A DNA stretch of 64,000 nt from Cryptomeria japonica (taxonomy: Eukaryota; Streptophyta; Pinopsida; Cupressales; Cupressaceae), in assembly GCF_030272615.1 (NCBI RefSeq), contig NC_081411.1:161831089-161895088 (forward strand). The letters are read 5' to 3'. Position numbers and translations under genes: made by a program. The notes under the pieces are model-generated. The model saw only the letters and a program-made list of their open reading frames with translations. It searched no databases and had not been told where the DNA came from. How positions within the stretch are numbered: the first letter of the stretch is position 1; every line of letters begins with the position of its first letter. Below are positions 35,368 to 47,134 of this stretch, piece after piece.

Positions 35368-35383
35368 TTTATCCCCCACTTTA
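35368..35383 (-). other. Tat-A polypurine tract
   Basis: The minus-strand sequence AAAGTGGGGGATAAA directly precedes the TG of the 3' LTR, the site for plus-strand DNA priming. Confidence 0.75.
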
Positions 35384-35945
35384 GCGGTCATATGACACTA
35401 CGTGCATATGCAAGCTAAAGTACAAAAAAGTAAACATTTCATGAAAAAGGATAAAACCATGAGGTGTCGGACGAAGCCCCCAACGGTATCTACAGTACAC
35501 TATTAGGAACAGCGCCCTACAAAACCACTTGTTAGATAAAATCACAAAATCACCTAATTCTTACTAGGGAAATGATGAAATTCGAGGGTAGCTATATGCC
35601 CCCCTGTTTTGACTTGCTTATTAGTGAGGTGAAACTGGGTATCATGTTTACCACATCGAATTGTGATCAAAGGTGATGATAAATGCTCGCAATGAGGCTC
35701 AATCAAAGCACATAATGGATAATTTGGTAAGAAAGAGAATTGAATCGTGATTCCAACACCACAAATGGTTTAGATATCTAAGCTCTCTAGCTCAAGATAT
35801 GAAAGATCAAGTAGAAAAGAAAAAATTAGGTTTTCGAAAAAGAGAAAAGCGCATACCTCATAAGTAGTGAAAATGACACTTTCAAATTTATCATTTTCTC
35901 ACTTTTTGTCTTATTTGCGACAGAGGAGCCCAAATAGCACTCACG
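35384..35945. other. Upstream region of the antisense gene / Tat-A tail
   Basis: No coding region. It lies between the polypurine tract and the first ATG of the antisense mobile-domain gene and would include its promoter if it had one. No convincing TATA box was found. Confidence 0.5.
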
Positions 35946-38350
35946 ATGCCTCAAAGACGACCCAAGATGCCCATCCTATGGTAGCCTATCATTGTTGATC
36001 AGTCGCTTGACGAGGTGAGTCTACTGAACTACCTTCGTACTTTTTGTTGACTTAGGTTTGACTTTCTAGTGTTGAGGAAAGACTGATTTCATATGTGCCC
36101 GCAAAAGGGTGCCATGGTTCCAACCAGGCACTCTGGTCCTCCCAAGGCGCCCTAGTCCTTCCATGGCATCCTAGTCCCCATATAGGGTGACCAAGGGCTA
36201 ACATGGGACTAGGCTTTTGATGTTGAATTGATTGATTGAATGATACTGATTGTCAACTATTTGATTTTGCAAAAACTACCCTATATGTGAGAGCACACTA
36301 TCAAACATACATATCAAAATTTGTGGAGCTAGATTCCCCGATTGTCTTAGGATGACAGAGAGTTGCTTGAGGTAGTAGGGTTGTGGTACATATTTAACAT
36401 GTCATCCATGAAGTACCATCCAACGATGCTCATGCAACTCATGGAGAGATGGGATGTAGACACCTCCACATTTGTCCCACCAATGAGAGAGATGACGGTC
36501 ACACTTGAGGATGTGTACCGCATACTGAGGCTTCCCATCAAAGGACATACGATGAGATATCAGATATTTCATTCATCATCTTCTTTTAGGAGAGAGAAGA
36601 TGTACTGCATTGGGTGGCTCGTGCCCAATGAGACTAGAGGGCAGATTATGATTCACTGGCTACTACATCCTATCGGTGCCATTCTACTCATGAGGAGACT
36701 CATGATATCCACAGGGGGGCTAGCCATATGTCCTGGTGGACGAGGCATTCACATGCATGGGGGTCTCACTTATGCTATATGAGCAATGGAGGAGCGGCGG
36801 ACAGTGTTCTCCTATGGACGGAGCATGTTGGCCCATCTCTACCATGGCTTAGGAGAGTATGTCTACGACGAGGGATGTAGTTTGATGACATGCACCCTTC
36901 TATAGGTTTGGATGTTTGAGCATATCACATGCACTAGGCTAGCGCGAGTACCAATTGATGTTGGTTCAGAGGACCCCAAGGCATATGCATACCCGCTTAC
37001 CAAACCATGGCAAAATGGTGACTTGATGTATTGGAGGATTGTGATTGATAGATTGAGATCAGATATCATCACATGTAGGCCGTACCAGCACATGACCACA
37101 TGGTCGGACCAGCGCCATCAACTTTGCCTTATGCAGAGAAATCGTTACCTTGAAGGGTGCCACAACTATATCATAGTCTCGTTCTACTTCGACCTATTCA
37201 GGTGGCAGTTTGGGTTAGAGCAGGGCATTCCATTAGTTGTGTCAATCTTTGTACACCACTCTCAAGTGATCGTGAGATTGGGAGTAGTTCTTAGGCCTTC
37301 CAATGATGAGATTGAGATGACAAATTCAGATGATTTTGATCGAGATGTCGTGGTCCCCTTTAATGATGATATGGGAGCTCACTGCAAGTACATCACATGG
37401 TGGGACATGACTTACCCTGGAGCCGTATTTCCTTTAGACTATCTCAGGGGTAATCCCAGGCCATGGAGGTGATTAGGTAGCTCCACTAGTGAGGATCATG
37501 AGACATTCGAGGACCCGAGTGACAGAGACACAGTGGATCACTAGGATGAGAGAGAGGAGGAGAAGAGAGAACAATGAGAGATGGAGGATGATGATGATGG
37601 TGATGGAGATATCGGTGGGGAGGGAGGTCAAGGTGGGGATGATGAGGATGATGATCTAGAGGAAGGAAGAGAGGGTGAGCGAGGAGAATAGGTGGAGGAG
37701 AGGGAGAGAGAGAGGAGGAAGAGGAAGATATTCCTCATCACTCAGGAGATGACACCATAGCCCTAGATCCACCAACAGTGTCACCCAAAGGAGAGGGGGT
37801 CAATCTCGAGAGACCCACCTCAAGCTTATGTCGATCATCTCCCACAGTACCACCTACTGGAGTACAGAGGCACTACGAGCGTGGAGAGGGAAATGACTCC
37901 AAATCGGAGATAATCGCGGCACGTGATCCACACTCACAAGTAGGGGATCCAAGTAAAGGTCCTTTACTTAATCGAGTCAGTTTTTGAATTTAAATGATGA
38001 TGTATATGTGATTTATATTTTATTCCTCTTTTGTAGTTAGAATACAGGAGTGGCGATCTCTTATCCAGTAGACCCTATCTGACATCGTCATTGTTTCACG
38101 CATACCTTGGTCTTTGCAAATCATGCATAGACCGAAGAGGAGTGTCGGATGACGCGAGGACCTATTCGACTTCATTTGAATTGAGCTAGAGATCAAACGA
38201 GAAGTGGAGGAGTGGTTACAACGTGAGCTAGCAGAGTCCCGGGCGGAGTCAACCATGTATCAATTCATAGTCATGGATCAAGATCAGAGGAGCTCTTCTA
38301 GATGTCACTCACGGTCCTCATCCCGTTATGCACCCATGGGACCACCATGA
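35946..38350 (+). pseudogene. Plant mobile domain gene, antisense inside Tat-A
   Basis: Proposed exon 1 is 35,946-36,014 (MPQRRPKMPILW, then a TAG), with donor gtgagt. Exon 2 starts at 36,351 after ttgtcttag and is in phase. It reads RELLEVVGLWYIF, LMERWDVDTSTFVPP, REMTVTLEDVYRILRLP: the N-terminal signature of the plant mobile domain (PMD, aminotransferase-like) of the MAIN/MAIL type. The domain runs to about 37,472 (VWMFEHI, KPWQNGDLMYWR, WDMTYPGAVFP). Stops lie at 36,780, 36,903 and 37,470. A Glu/Asp/Arg-rich tail follows, with a possible intron at 37,976-38,037 and a last helical piece near 38,165-38,340. Cellular PMD proteins act in the nucleus in silencing; PMD genes are also carried by transposons. 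Orientation is opposite to the host element. Confidence 0.8.
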
Positions 38351-38960
38351 TAGGGACCAGAGGGCTCAGGTAGCCACCACCCATAGACAGTGTTGATATA
38401 GAAAAGACCACATTTTATATCTAGTGGTCAATTTTGTGTATGATGATGTACCTTAAAACTTTTGATGATATTGCAAAAATAATGCATGCATATTGCTTTG
38501 ATTAAAAGTCACAAATTTGGAAATATGCATGTATGTCTAATTTAATTCTCATGTGATTGATTTCTCAATACCCCATGATTAAATTGATACATGTGTGATC
38601 TAATTAAATAACTAAGTATTTAATCAAATACAACATTGGTGATGTAAAGATACATGTTTAAGTTAAGGACTACATAACTAATGTGATCTAATAAACGGTT
38701 TAATTAAACATAGCATGATGTATCCTAACCCCAAACATATGAAGAAAATTGCATGATAAGCTAGCACATAAAAATGTAAATTTTGAAAAATTTACACAAT
38801 GAATTCAAGACAACCAAAATTTTGAAACATGTTTGTCAAGAATGAAGCAACATAGATCAAATATCAATAATTCAATACTACATGTTTTAATGAAGACATG
38901 ATACCATATCATAGAATTTTGGAAAAAAGAAAAGAAAGGAAAAGAAAAGGAAAGAAAAGA
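38351..38960. other. Tat-A region between antisense gene and integrase end
   Basis: AT-rich, no coding region. It is the place where the transcripts of pol and of the antisense gene would converge. A purine-rich run (gaaaagaaaggaaaagaaaa) lies near 38,930-38,957, just after the pol stop. Confidence 0.55.
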
Positions 38961-41900
38961 TTATGCATAATATCTACGAAGATGCATAGCATTTATGGGC
39001 TCCTTAAGAGGCACACCTTCCACATCTTCTATTTTGTAGGAACCTAACCGTAGACTTCAATGATGATATATGGTTCTAGCCAATTCAGGCTAAACTTGCC
39101 TCTTTCTTCAGGTAAGGCATTCATGTTACACTGATTCTCATAGAGCATGAGGTTGCCCACTAAGAAGGAATGTTGAATAACCTTATCATTGTAACTTTGT
39201 TGCAAGAATTTGTGATGCTTGGATATGCTCGAGAGAATTTATACGTTGTTCATCAAGCATTTCAAGTTGTCGAAGGCGTTGTTCTCAATAAAAATCATCG
39301 TCAACATACCCTTGAGAGAAATTCTCGGCGAGGGGATCTCTACCTCTAAAGGCATAATAACATTAGCACCATAAACAAAATTGTAGGGAGTAGTACCTAT
39401 AGCTATTCACACACTTGTTAGATAGGCCCAAAGGGCATAATTCAACTAGGTGTGTCAATCCTTACCATGCATGTTTACTGTCTTACGAAGAATTTGTCCA
39501 AGGATTTTGTTAGAAGACTCAACTTGGCCATTAGATTGAGGATAACAAGGTGTAGAAAAGCGATGTTGGATATGGTATTTCTTGAGAAATTTATTCACAT
39601 CTTCATTCTTGAGTGAAGTCCCATTGTCAAATATCAAAGTGGAAGGTATTCCAAATCAAGAAATGATGTTGTCTAAGATGAATTGTCAAATTACTTCAGT
39701 GGCGGTGGATTGAAGAGGAACCACTTCTACCCATTTCGTAAAATAATCTGTAGCAGTTATGATGAAAGTATGCCCTTGGGATGAAGGAGGATAAATTTTA
39801 CCAATAAGATCCAAACCTCATATGGAAAAGGGCCAAGAGGCCACCTGTGACCTAAGTTCTTGTGCAGGAGCATGAATCAAATTGTTGTGTTGCTAACACT
39901 AATGGCACTTCTTAACAAATGCAAAGTAATCTTTCTCCATGGTTTGCCAATAATATCCTATTCAAAGCAACCTTTGGACTAGGGTTTTTCCCCCAAAATT
40001 CCCCCCGCAAGCACTAGAATGTGCCTCCTTAAGAGCAATCGGGATCTCTGCTTTGTTGAGATAGCGAAGAAGAAAACCATTATAACCCTCCTATAAAGGA
40101 TGTTAGAAAGGATAATGTATCTTGCAACTAACTTTCAAATCCTAGATCTAGCATTTTTACTTGTAGAATCTAGAAATGTACCATCGGTCAAATATCTTTA
40201 GACATGCAAGTACAGTTTGTCAGAATCTATAGTATAGCAATAAGCCACCTCACTGGGACTATCAACAATATCCAGAGAAGAAAGGTTATGGATAACAAAT
40301 TTAAGGTCCACCACGGGGTCCTCTAAGGATATGAGGGAAGCGACACACGACATTGCCTCGACATGTTAATTATCCTTCCAAGGGATAGGCTCCATGGTGT
40401 AGGAATTGAATTTTTCTAACAAGGATAAAGCTAGGTTCCGTTATTGTAATAATTTATCTTGTTTAGCCTGATAAATTCATGCAACTTGTCTAATGATCAA
40501 TTGGGAGTCACCATAGATATGTATATGCTTGGCATTCAAGGCTAAAGCTTCTTTAAGACCAGCTATAAGGGCTTCATACTCGACAATTTTATTGGTACAT
40601 AAGAAGTTAAGACGATAGGATAAGGGAATAGGTTTTTTATTAGGAGGAAATAGAACAACACCTGCCCCCAAGCCTATATGACTCTTAAAGCCATCGAAAT
40701 ACAACTCCCAAGTTTCGTCAGTCTCAACAGGAAGGATGAAATCATCAGGAAATAATTCTTTATTAGGTAATGTGCGAGGTGAAGGGGCATCAGCTAAGTG
40801 GTCAGTCAATGCTTGTCCTTTAATTGCTTTTCAAGAGACAAATTTAAGGTCAAATTCATTCAACATAATCACCCACTTTGCTAAATGTCTTGAAAGGTCT
40901 ATCTTAGAAAAAAGATTCTTTAAAGGATCAAATTTAATGATAACATGAACCTTAGCATTCAAAAGGAAATGCCTCATCTTCTGAGTTGCAAAGACAAGAG
41001 AAAGACATTTCCTTTCTATCGTAGTATACTAGACTTCATAATCAAGTAAAGTACGACTTATGTAATGAACCAAACATTATTTACCCTCACTACTATGTTG
41101 CACTAATAAAGTTGCGAGAGCATGAGAAGAAGTAGTTGTGTATAGAAGAAATGGTTTAGTAGGATTAGCAGGTTGCGGGATAGGAGGATTGGCCAAAGAA
41201 TACTTTAAATCCTCAAAGGATTGGTGACAATCCTCACTCCATTGAAAGGTGATGTTTTTCTTGAGCAATTGAGTGAAAGGGAAAGTCCGATCCACAAGTT
41301 GCGACACAAACCTAAGAATAGCTTGTATCTTTCCTTGCAAACTTCTCAATTGGGAAATATTTTTATGAGGTGGCAAGCTACCTATAGCATCTATCTTTTT
41401 TGTATCCACCTCAATACCACGATGCGAGACTATGAACCCTAACATTTTTCCTGTCTACACCAAAAACACACTTTCGGGGGTTTAAGCACATGTTGTATTT
41501 ATGAATTCTCTCAAAGACTTGACGAAGGATCTTAACATGGTCTTGACGAAGTATGGATTTAGCTAATATGTCATCAACATAATCTTCTAAGATTTTATGT
41601 ATGTAATCATGAAATATAAGAGTCATAGAACGCTGGTAGGTAGCGCTTGCATTTTTCAATCCAAAAGACATCATAACCCAACAAAGTGTGCCCCAAGGGG
41701 TGGTGAAAGTAGTTTTAAATTGATCTCCAGGATCAATAAAGATTTGATTATATCATGAGAAACCATCCATAAAGTACAACAAGGCACGTCCAACAATAGA
41801 ATCCGCTATCATGTCAATGTTTGGAAGTGAAAAATCATCCTTTAAGGAAGCCTTATTGAGATCTCAAAAATCGGTGCACATCCTAATCTTATTATCGGAT

Positions 41901-43870
41901 TTGGCTATGACAATAATATTCAAGATCCAAGGAGAGTAATCAATAGGGCGAATGAATCCTGAGTCCAATAGTTTCTCAATTTCATATTTGACAAGCAAAG
42001 CTATTTTGGGATTCATTTTTCTAACCTTTTGCTTCACAGGTTTAGCATTAGGATTTAGGACAATGTTATGAGTGACAATCTTAGGATCAATGCTAGGCAT
42101 ATTGGAATATATCCAAGAAAAGATTTCAAGGAACTCGTGTAATAACTTGGAATATTCCTTGTGTTCTTCATTATTTAAACACTTCCCCATCTTTATGATC
42201 TTATCCTCGTTACAAGGATCCATCTTGATGTCAACGGTATCGCTTATAAAGAGATTACTTTGTTCAGGAATATCCTCTAGTTGATTTAACTCCTTAATCA
42301 TCTCATCATTATCTTTGGCCAATTCAACATATTTCCTAAACTATTCTTTCACATTCAAACAATAGGGAAATCCACAGTTACGATGGTAACGAGGAATATT
42401 ATCATAAGCTCCTAAAAACTTATTTAAGGAATCATCAGTAGAAAAGACATCTAAAGCAAAAGCACTAGAATCATAATTAATGTACTTGGGATGCTTTAAT
42501 GGAAGAGATTTAGAAGAAAAGGAAAGGACATTAACACTAATAGATGGTCTCTTGGAGGCTTTGGTAGGTTTGAGGGGATTGTATCAAAGTCCAAAAGATG
42601 TCTCATGGAAATTACTCTCTATAGGAACTTTGATCCCTTGTTCTTGAGCACCACAACCATTGTCGTTATATCCACTCTTAGCTAAGCTATGGAAACTAGG
42701 ACCATAGAGGTTAGCCATTTCAATAAGGAAAGGGGGATTTTCATGAGTTTGAATGTCAAAATCAGTTGAAGTAGAAATAGGTGGAGGTATAGAATTGGAA
42801 GCAGCCACAAAGTTGTTACTTAATAGTTTAGACAATGTGGGTTGCTTTTAGGTTCATCCTTGTCTTTCTTCTTTTCAACCTTAGATTCTCTCAGAGGGAT
42901 TTTATATTATCCCACAAAAGTAGGGTTAAAATCTAAAGACCCCCAATCATCCTCCAAGAGTACCTTTTCGAGCGAAAAGACATCTTGGGCAGGAGATTCG
43001 GATTGAGAAGAATCCTTTTTGAGAATCTTAGGATTATTAGGAGGGATGGGAGTGCTTGAAGAAGAAGAAGAAGTGCTAGAAGGAGAAGGAATGCTAGAAG
43101 GCACATTAGAAGCAGTTGGAGAGGAACTAGTTGAGGAAGACTTAGAAGCAGATGTTTGTAAATGAGCTTGAATATTGGTACTGGCAAACAAGGTATACAT
43201 CTTGTTGTTATAAATGAACTTAACTTGCCTGTGTAAAGTAGAAGGGACAAATTGCATGTTATGAATCCAAGGTCTTCCTTACAACAAATTGTAGGTCAAA
43301 TTATTGGGCATGACATGAATAGGTGTGGATAAGGTAATGGGTCCTACCTTAACAAGCAAGGTTATGATACCTAGTGAAGACCTAGCCACATTATCAAAGC
43401 CACAAATAGTAAGAGAATCAAGTTTGATGAGAGAAGTGTCCACATTAATCTTATGCAATAAGTTAACACTACAAACATTAAGACCAAAGTCATTATGTAC
43501 AAGGGTTCATCTTATAGCATTACCATTGATAATAACAACAATCATAAGAGGATCATATTGGTGTTGAATTTCACGAGGAGGTAACTCATCTTGGGTGAAC
43601 ATAATTTGAGCTTTAGGTGTTGCCATGGAGTCAATCAAGGAAGTCATATTATTGGATGTCACTATGGGTGGGACATTCAAAGTTTTCAAGGAATCTTGCA
43701 ACATTCCATGATATGTTGAGGAAGTTTGAATTAGATCCCAAAGGGAGATCTTTGCAAGAGTAGCCTTAAGTTTTTTAATGAGATCATACTCCTTACCAAG
43801 AACTTGTGAAATATGAGGTGCTTGAGGAGGAATAGGTTGAAGATTAGGAAGTGAAGTTGAATAACCAAAG
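38961..43870 (-). pseudogene. Tat-A protease-RT-RNase H-aRNase H-integrase
   Basis: Read on the minus strand. Protease linker (KISLWDLIQTS near 43,750, MFTQDELPP near 43,600). Protease near 43,280-43,500 (HNDFGLNVCS where DNGS is usual, NLL*GRPWIH). Ser-rich linker (42,907-43,257). RT from about 42,140 (KVRKMNP, SGFIRP, SWIL) to YVDD at 41,570-41,581. RNase H 41,077-41,440 (FQWSEDCHQSF). Second, archaeal-like RNase H 40,477-40,730 (ELYFDGFKS, VEYEALIAG, IYGDSQL; catalytic D, E, D present). Integrase zinc finger near 40,000, core Asp (LIFDNGTS, 39,630) and Glu (GQVESSN, 39,530), ending PINAMHLRRYYA with TAA at 38,961. Many stops and frameshifts; inactive. The two RNase H domains define the Tat lineage. 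Confidence 0.9.
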
Positions 43871-44291
43871 AAGGATTATGTTGCCTATTGTTTCTTATGT
43901 TATAGGTGTATGAGGTGAAAAGTGATGATGATAAATTATTGTAAAACCATAAAGATCCAACCACAAACAATCGAGGTTGTACAATGAAACATTCACCAAT
44001 ACCAATAGAGATACCTAAGATCATGCAAATCAAAAAAAAAAAAGCAATATTACCATTCACATGTCAAGTATGGTTTCAATCTCCATTGTCTCCTATCTCC
44101 ATTGATCTTTTGATATATTTTCTCTCAGATTTTATGTGTGCACAAGAGCACAACAAGGAATGGATTGTGGTTGATAGCTTAATCGCAAGAAGGCTTGATT
44201 GCATATGAGTGTTTATATGCATTGATTAGCTAGCCGGATTGATTAGATGATTAGACGATTAGGGTTGAAAAGGAAGAGGGCATCCTCTTAT

Positions 44292-46713
44292 TGATGCAAT
44301 AAAGGTAGGGAGATCCAATAAAGGACAACCCACCCTTGCATCCTAACACAAACACCATGCAAAATATACTGGTAATCAGTAACACAATGCCATAAATAGC
44401 AGAAAGAACAATCGGTAACAACACATAATATGTAACCAGTAAACAATATGAATAATTCTTATTACAGTATGAATAAGTACACATGCCACATGTTGGACCA
44501 CAACCCAGGATTACAAAACAACTCTTACAACTTAGATCTATGATCCGCAGATCATCTTCTCAACAATTCATCATTTGGTAACAACTTCCATTGTTTTGCA
44601 CTGATCTGGACCTCAACCATCCCGACTTTAGTCTCCCCAGACCAGAATATCATCGGAATCAATATACAAATCTAAGATCCATAGATCTTCTGCTCGACGA
44701 ATGGGTCTCCAGTAACAGTTTGTACTATTCTACACTGATCCGAACTTCAACCATCTTGACTTCAGTATCCCCCAGACCATAATCTCGTCGATTCTACATC
44801 TTCGCTCGATCTCTAAACTATGTCTTCTATCGTCTATCTTCTCAAATGATTCACAAACTTCTATTTATACCATCCGCAAATAATAACAACTTAATCAAGT
44901 CGGCCCAAAGACCAACCAGTTTATGAAACGTGCTAACGGTAACATGGCTCAAATACTAATAACATCTCCAAAAAGTATAAAACAATGTGCGGTCCTTCGG
45001 GAACATTGAACATGACACAAGAAACATAAATCAATGATCTGCAAGTCACAAAGATCAAACACAACCCGATCCAACTTCACTCAACACACTACTAGACTAA
45101 CTGGTAAGAACATATCAACCAGGCCAATACCAGGATCGATAACTCACTAGGATTAAATCTAAATGTAATGAAACTCAAACATGACAAAGACCATGAACAC
45201 AAGGGAATAAACCCAAAACCACAATGCTAAACACTCAAACAAGAAGAAATACCACTATCTCAAGCAATTCCACTGCTAACTGCCTCAACTAGTAAGAACT
45301 ACACAGGTGCTCCTGCATCAGACTCCCGAGGTTAATTGAAAAGTGAGTCCCATCACTTGATTTGGTTTGATGATGTATCGATAGGTACTTGCAATTTCCT
45401 TAGGGGGTTCGACGATTTGACTACAGCTTCTGGTTGCCTCTCCTCGGTGATCTACTAGTCCAAACTGTAGCTTGCCTTAATCGACGATCTATTCAAGTTT
45501 CCACCCACTAACTGCCTCAAGCTCAAGCTCTAAGATCGACGATCTACCTGCGAACCTTTCTCTGGCTCATGTTCAACGATCTGAACAAGTCCACAAGTTG
45601 CCTCAACTTCCTCTCCAACCAACCGGTGCATAACTGGGTCTTCTTCCAACAACAGGTTTGCATACCAGCTCTGATATCACTTGATGCAGTCAAGGTAGGG
45701 AGATCCAATGAAGGGCAACCCATCCTCACATCCTAACACAAACACCATGCAAAATATACCTGTAACCGGTAACACAATGCCAAAAATAGTAGAAAGAACA
45801 ACTGATAACAACACAAAATACATAACCGGTAAACAATATGAATAATTATTATTATAGTCTGAAGAATTACACATGCCACATGCTGGATTGCAGCCCAAGA
45901 TTACAAAACAACTCTTACAACTTAGATCTATGATCCACAAATCGTCTTCTCAACAATTCATCATACGGTAATAACTTCCACTATTTTGCATCGATCCAGA
46001 CCTCAGCCATCTCGACTTCAGTCTCCCCGAAACAGAATCTCGTCGGAATCAATATACAAATCTAAGTTCCGCAGATCTTCTGCTCGACGAATGGGTCGCT
46101 GGTAACAGTTTGCAATGTTCTGCACTGATTTGGACTTCAACCATCCCGACTTCAGTCTCCCCGGACCAAAATATTGTCGGTTCTATGTCTTCGCTCGATC
46201 TCTAAACTATGTCTTTTATCTTTTGTCTTCTGAAATGATTCACAAACTTCCATTTATACCGTCCGCAAATAATAACAACTTAATCAAGTCGGCCCAAAGA
46301 CCAACCGGTTCATGAAACATGCTAACGGTAACATTTCGGCTCAAATCACTAAGAACATCTCCAAAAAGCATAAAACAATGTGTGGTCCTCCCGAAACATC
46401 GGAAATGACACAAGAAACATAAATCAATGATCCGCAAGTCATAGAGATCAACCGCAACCTGATCGAACTTCGCTCAACACACTACTAGACTAACAGGTAA
46501 GAACATATCAACCGGGCCAATACCGGGATCAATAACTCACTGGGATTAAACCCAAATGCCATGAAACTTGAACATGACAAAGACCACAAAAACAAGGGAA
46601 TAAACCCAAAACAACAACGTTAAACACTCAAACAAGAAGAAATGCCACAATCTCAAGCAATTCCACTGCTAACTGCCTCAACTGGTAAGAACTACACCGA
46701 TGTTACTCCATCA
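44292..46713 (-). mobile_element. Miniature non-autonomous LTR retrotransposon
   Basis: Two related LTRs, 44,292-45,320 (1,029 bp) and 45,682-46,713 (1,032 bp), both TGATG ... CATCA, enclose only 361 bp. A perfect target duplication CTTAT flanks it (44,287-44,291; 46,714-46,718), and the empty site exists in the other Tat-B LTR at 60,452. On the minus strand TGATATCAGAGC, one base off the tRNA-Met primer site, follows the 5' LTR, so the element runs right to left. Each LTR has a TATA box (TATAAATAG, complement of 44,861-44,869; TATAAATG, complement of 46,251-46,258) and an internal ~130-bp duplication. No coding capacity. It is TRIM-like in having almost no interior but has long LTRs. Confidence 0.92.
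45321..45681 (-). mobile_element. Internal domain of the miniature element
   Basis: 361 bp with a primer site near 45,669-45,680 and a purine stretch (complement of 45,321-45,333) next to the 3' LTR. The motif 'gacgatct' occurs repeatedly, with related 'gatct' strings. No frame resembles gag or pol. Confidence 0.85.
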
Positions 46714-47134
46714 CTTATATAGAGAACACTAAAAGAAAATGGAAGGATAAGATTAAGAGGTGTAAAAATAAATGGTCGGCTAGGATTAAAGGGTAGGTAT
46801 AAGAAACAATAAAATGATAAGAGGGTAGGTAGAGGAAAATTAAGAGACAGATGACATGTGTCATGGGTAGAAAAGGCTACTGAATTAATTAAATAAATAA
46901 AGATTTATTTAATTAATAGAGGAAGTGGGATTGATTAAATAAATAGGATATTTATTAATTTAGGAAAAGGACAATTTAAATAAATAAAAATATTTATTTA
47001 AAAGAGGAAAGGCTTAGAAAATGATTAATGAATTAATTAATTAAATAAAGATTTATTTAAATTAATAGAAGACTTAGGATAAAATAAATAAAAAATATTT
47101 ATTTAATTAGACAGGACAATTTTAGGTGTCTACA

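Larger units (their letters stand above)
43907..47134 (-). mobile_element. Tat-B 3' LTR, split by a miniature element
   Basis: On the minus strand it starts TGTAGACACC at 47,134 and ends at 43,907. Without the 2,427-bp insertion it is about 801 bp, close to the 820-bp 5' LTR. Its outer part has repeated AT palindromes (tttatttaattaat). The preceding purine-rich AAAGACAGGCAAAA (minus, 47,135-47,148) is the polypurine tract. Confidence 0.88.
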
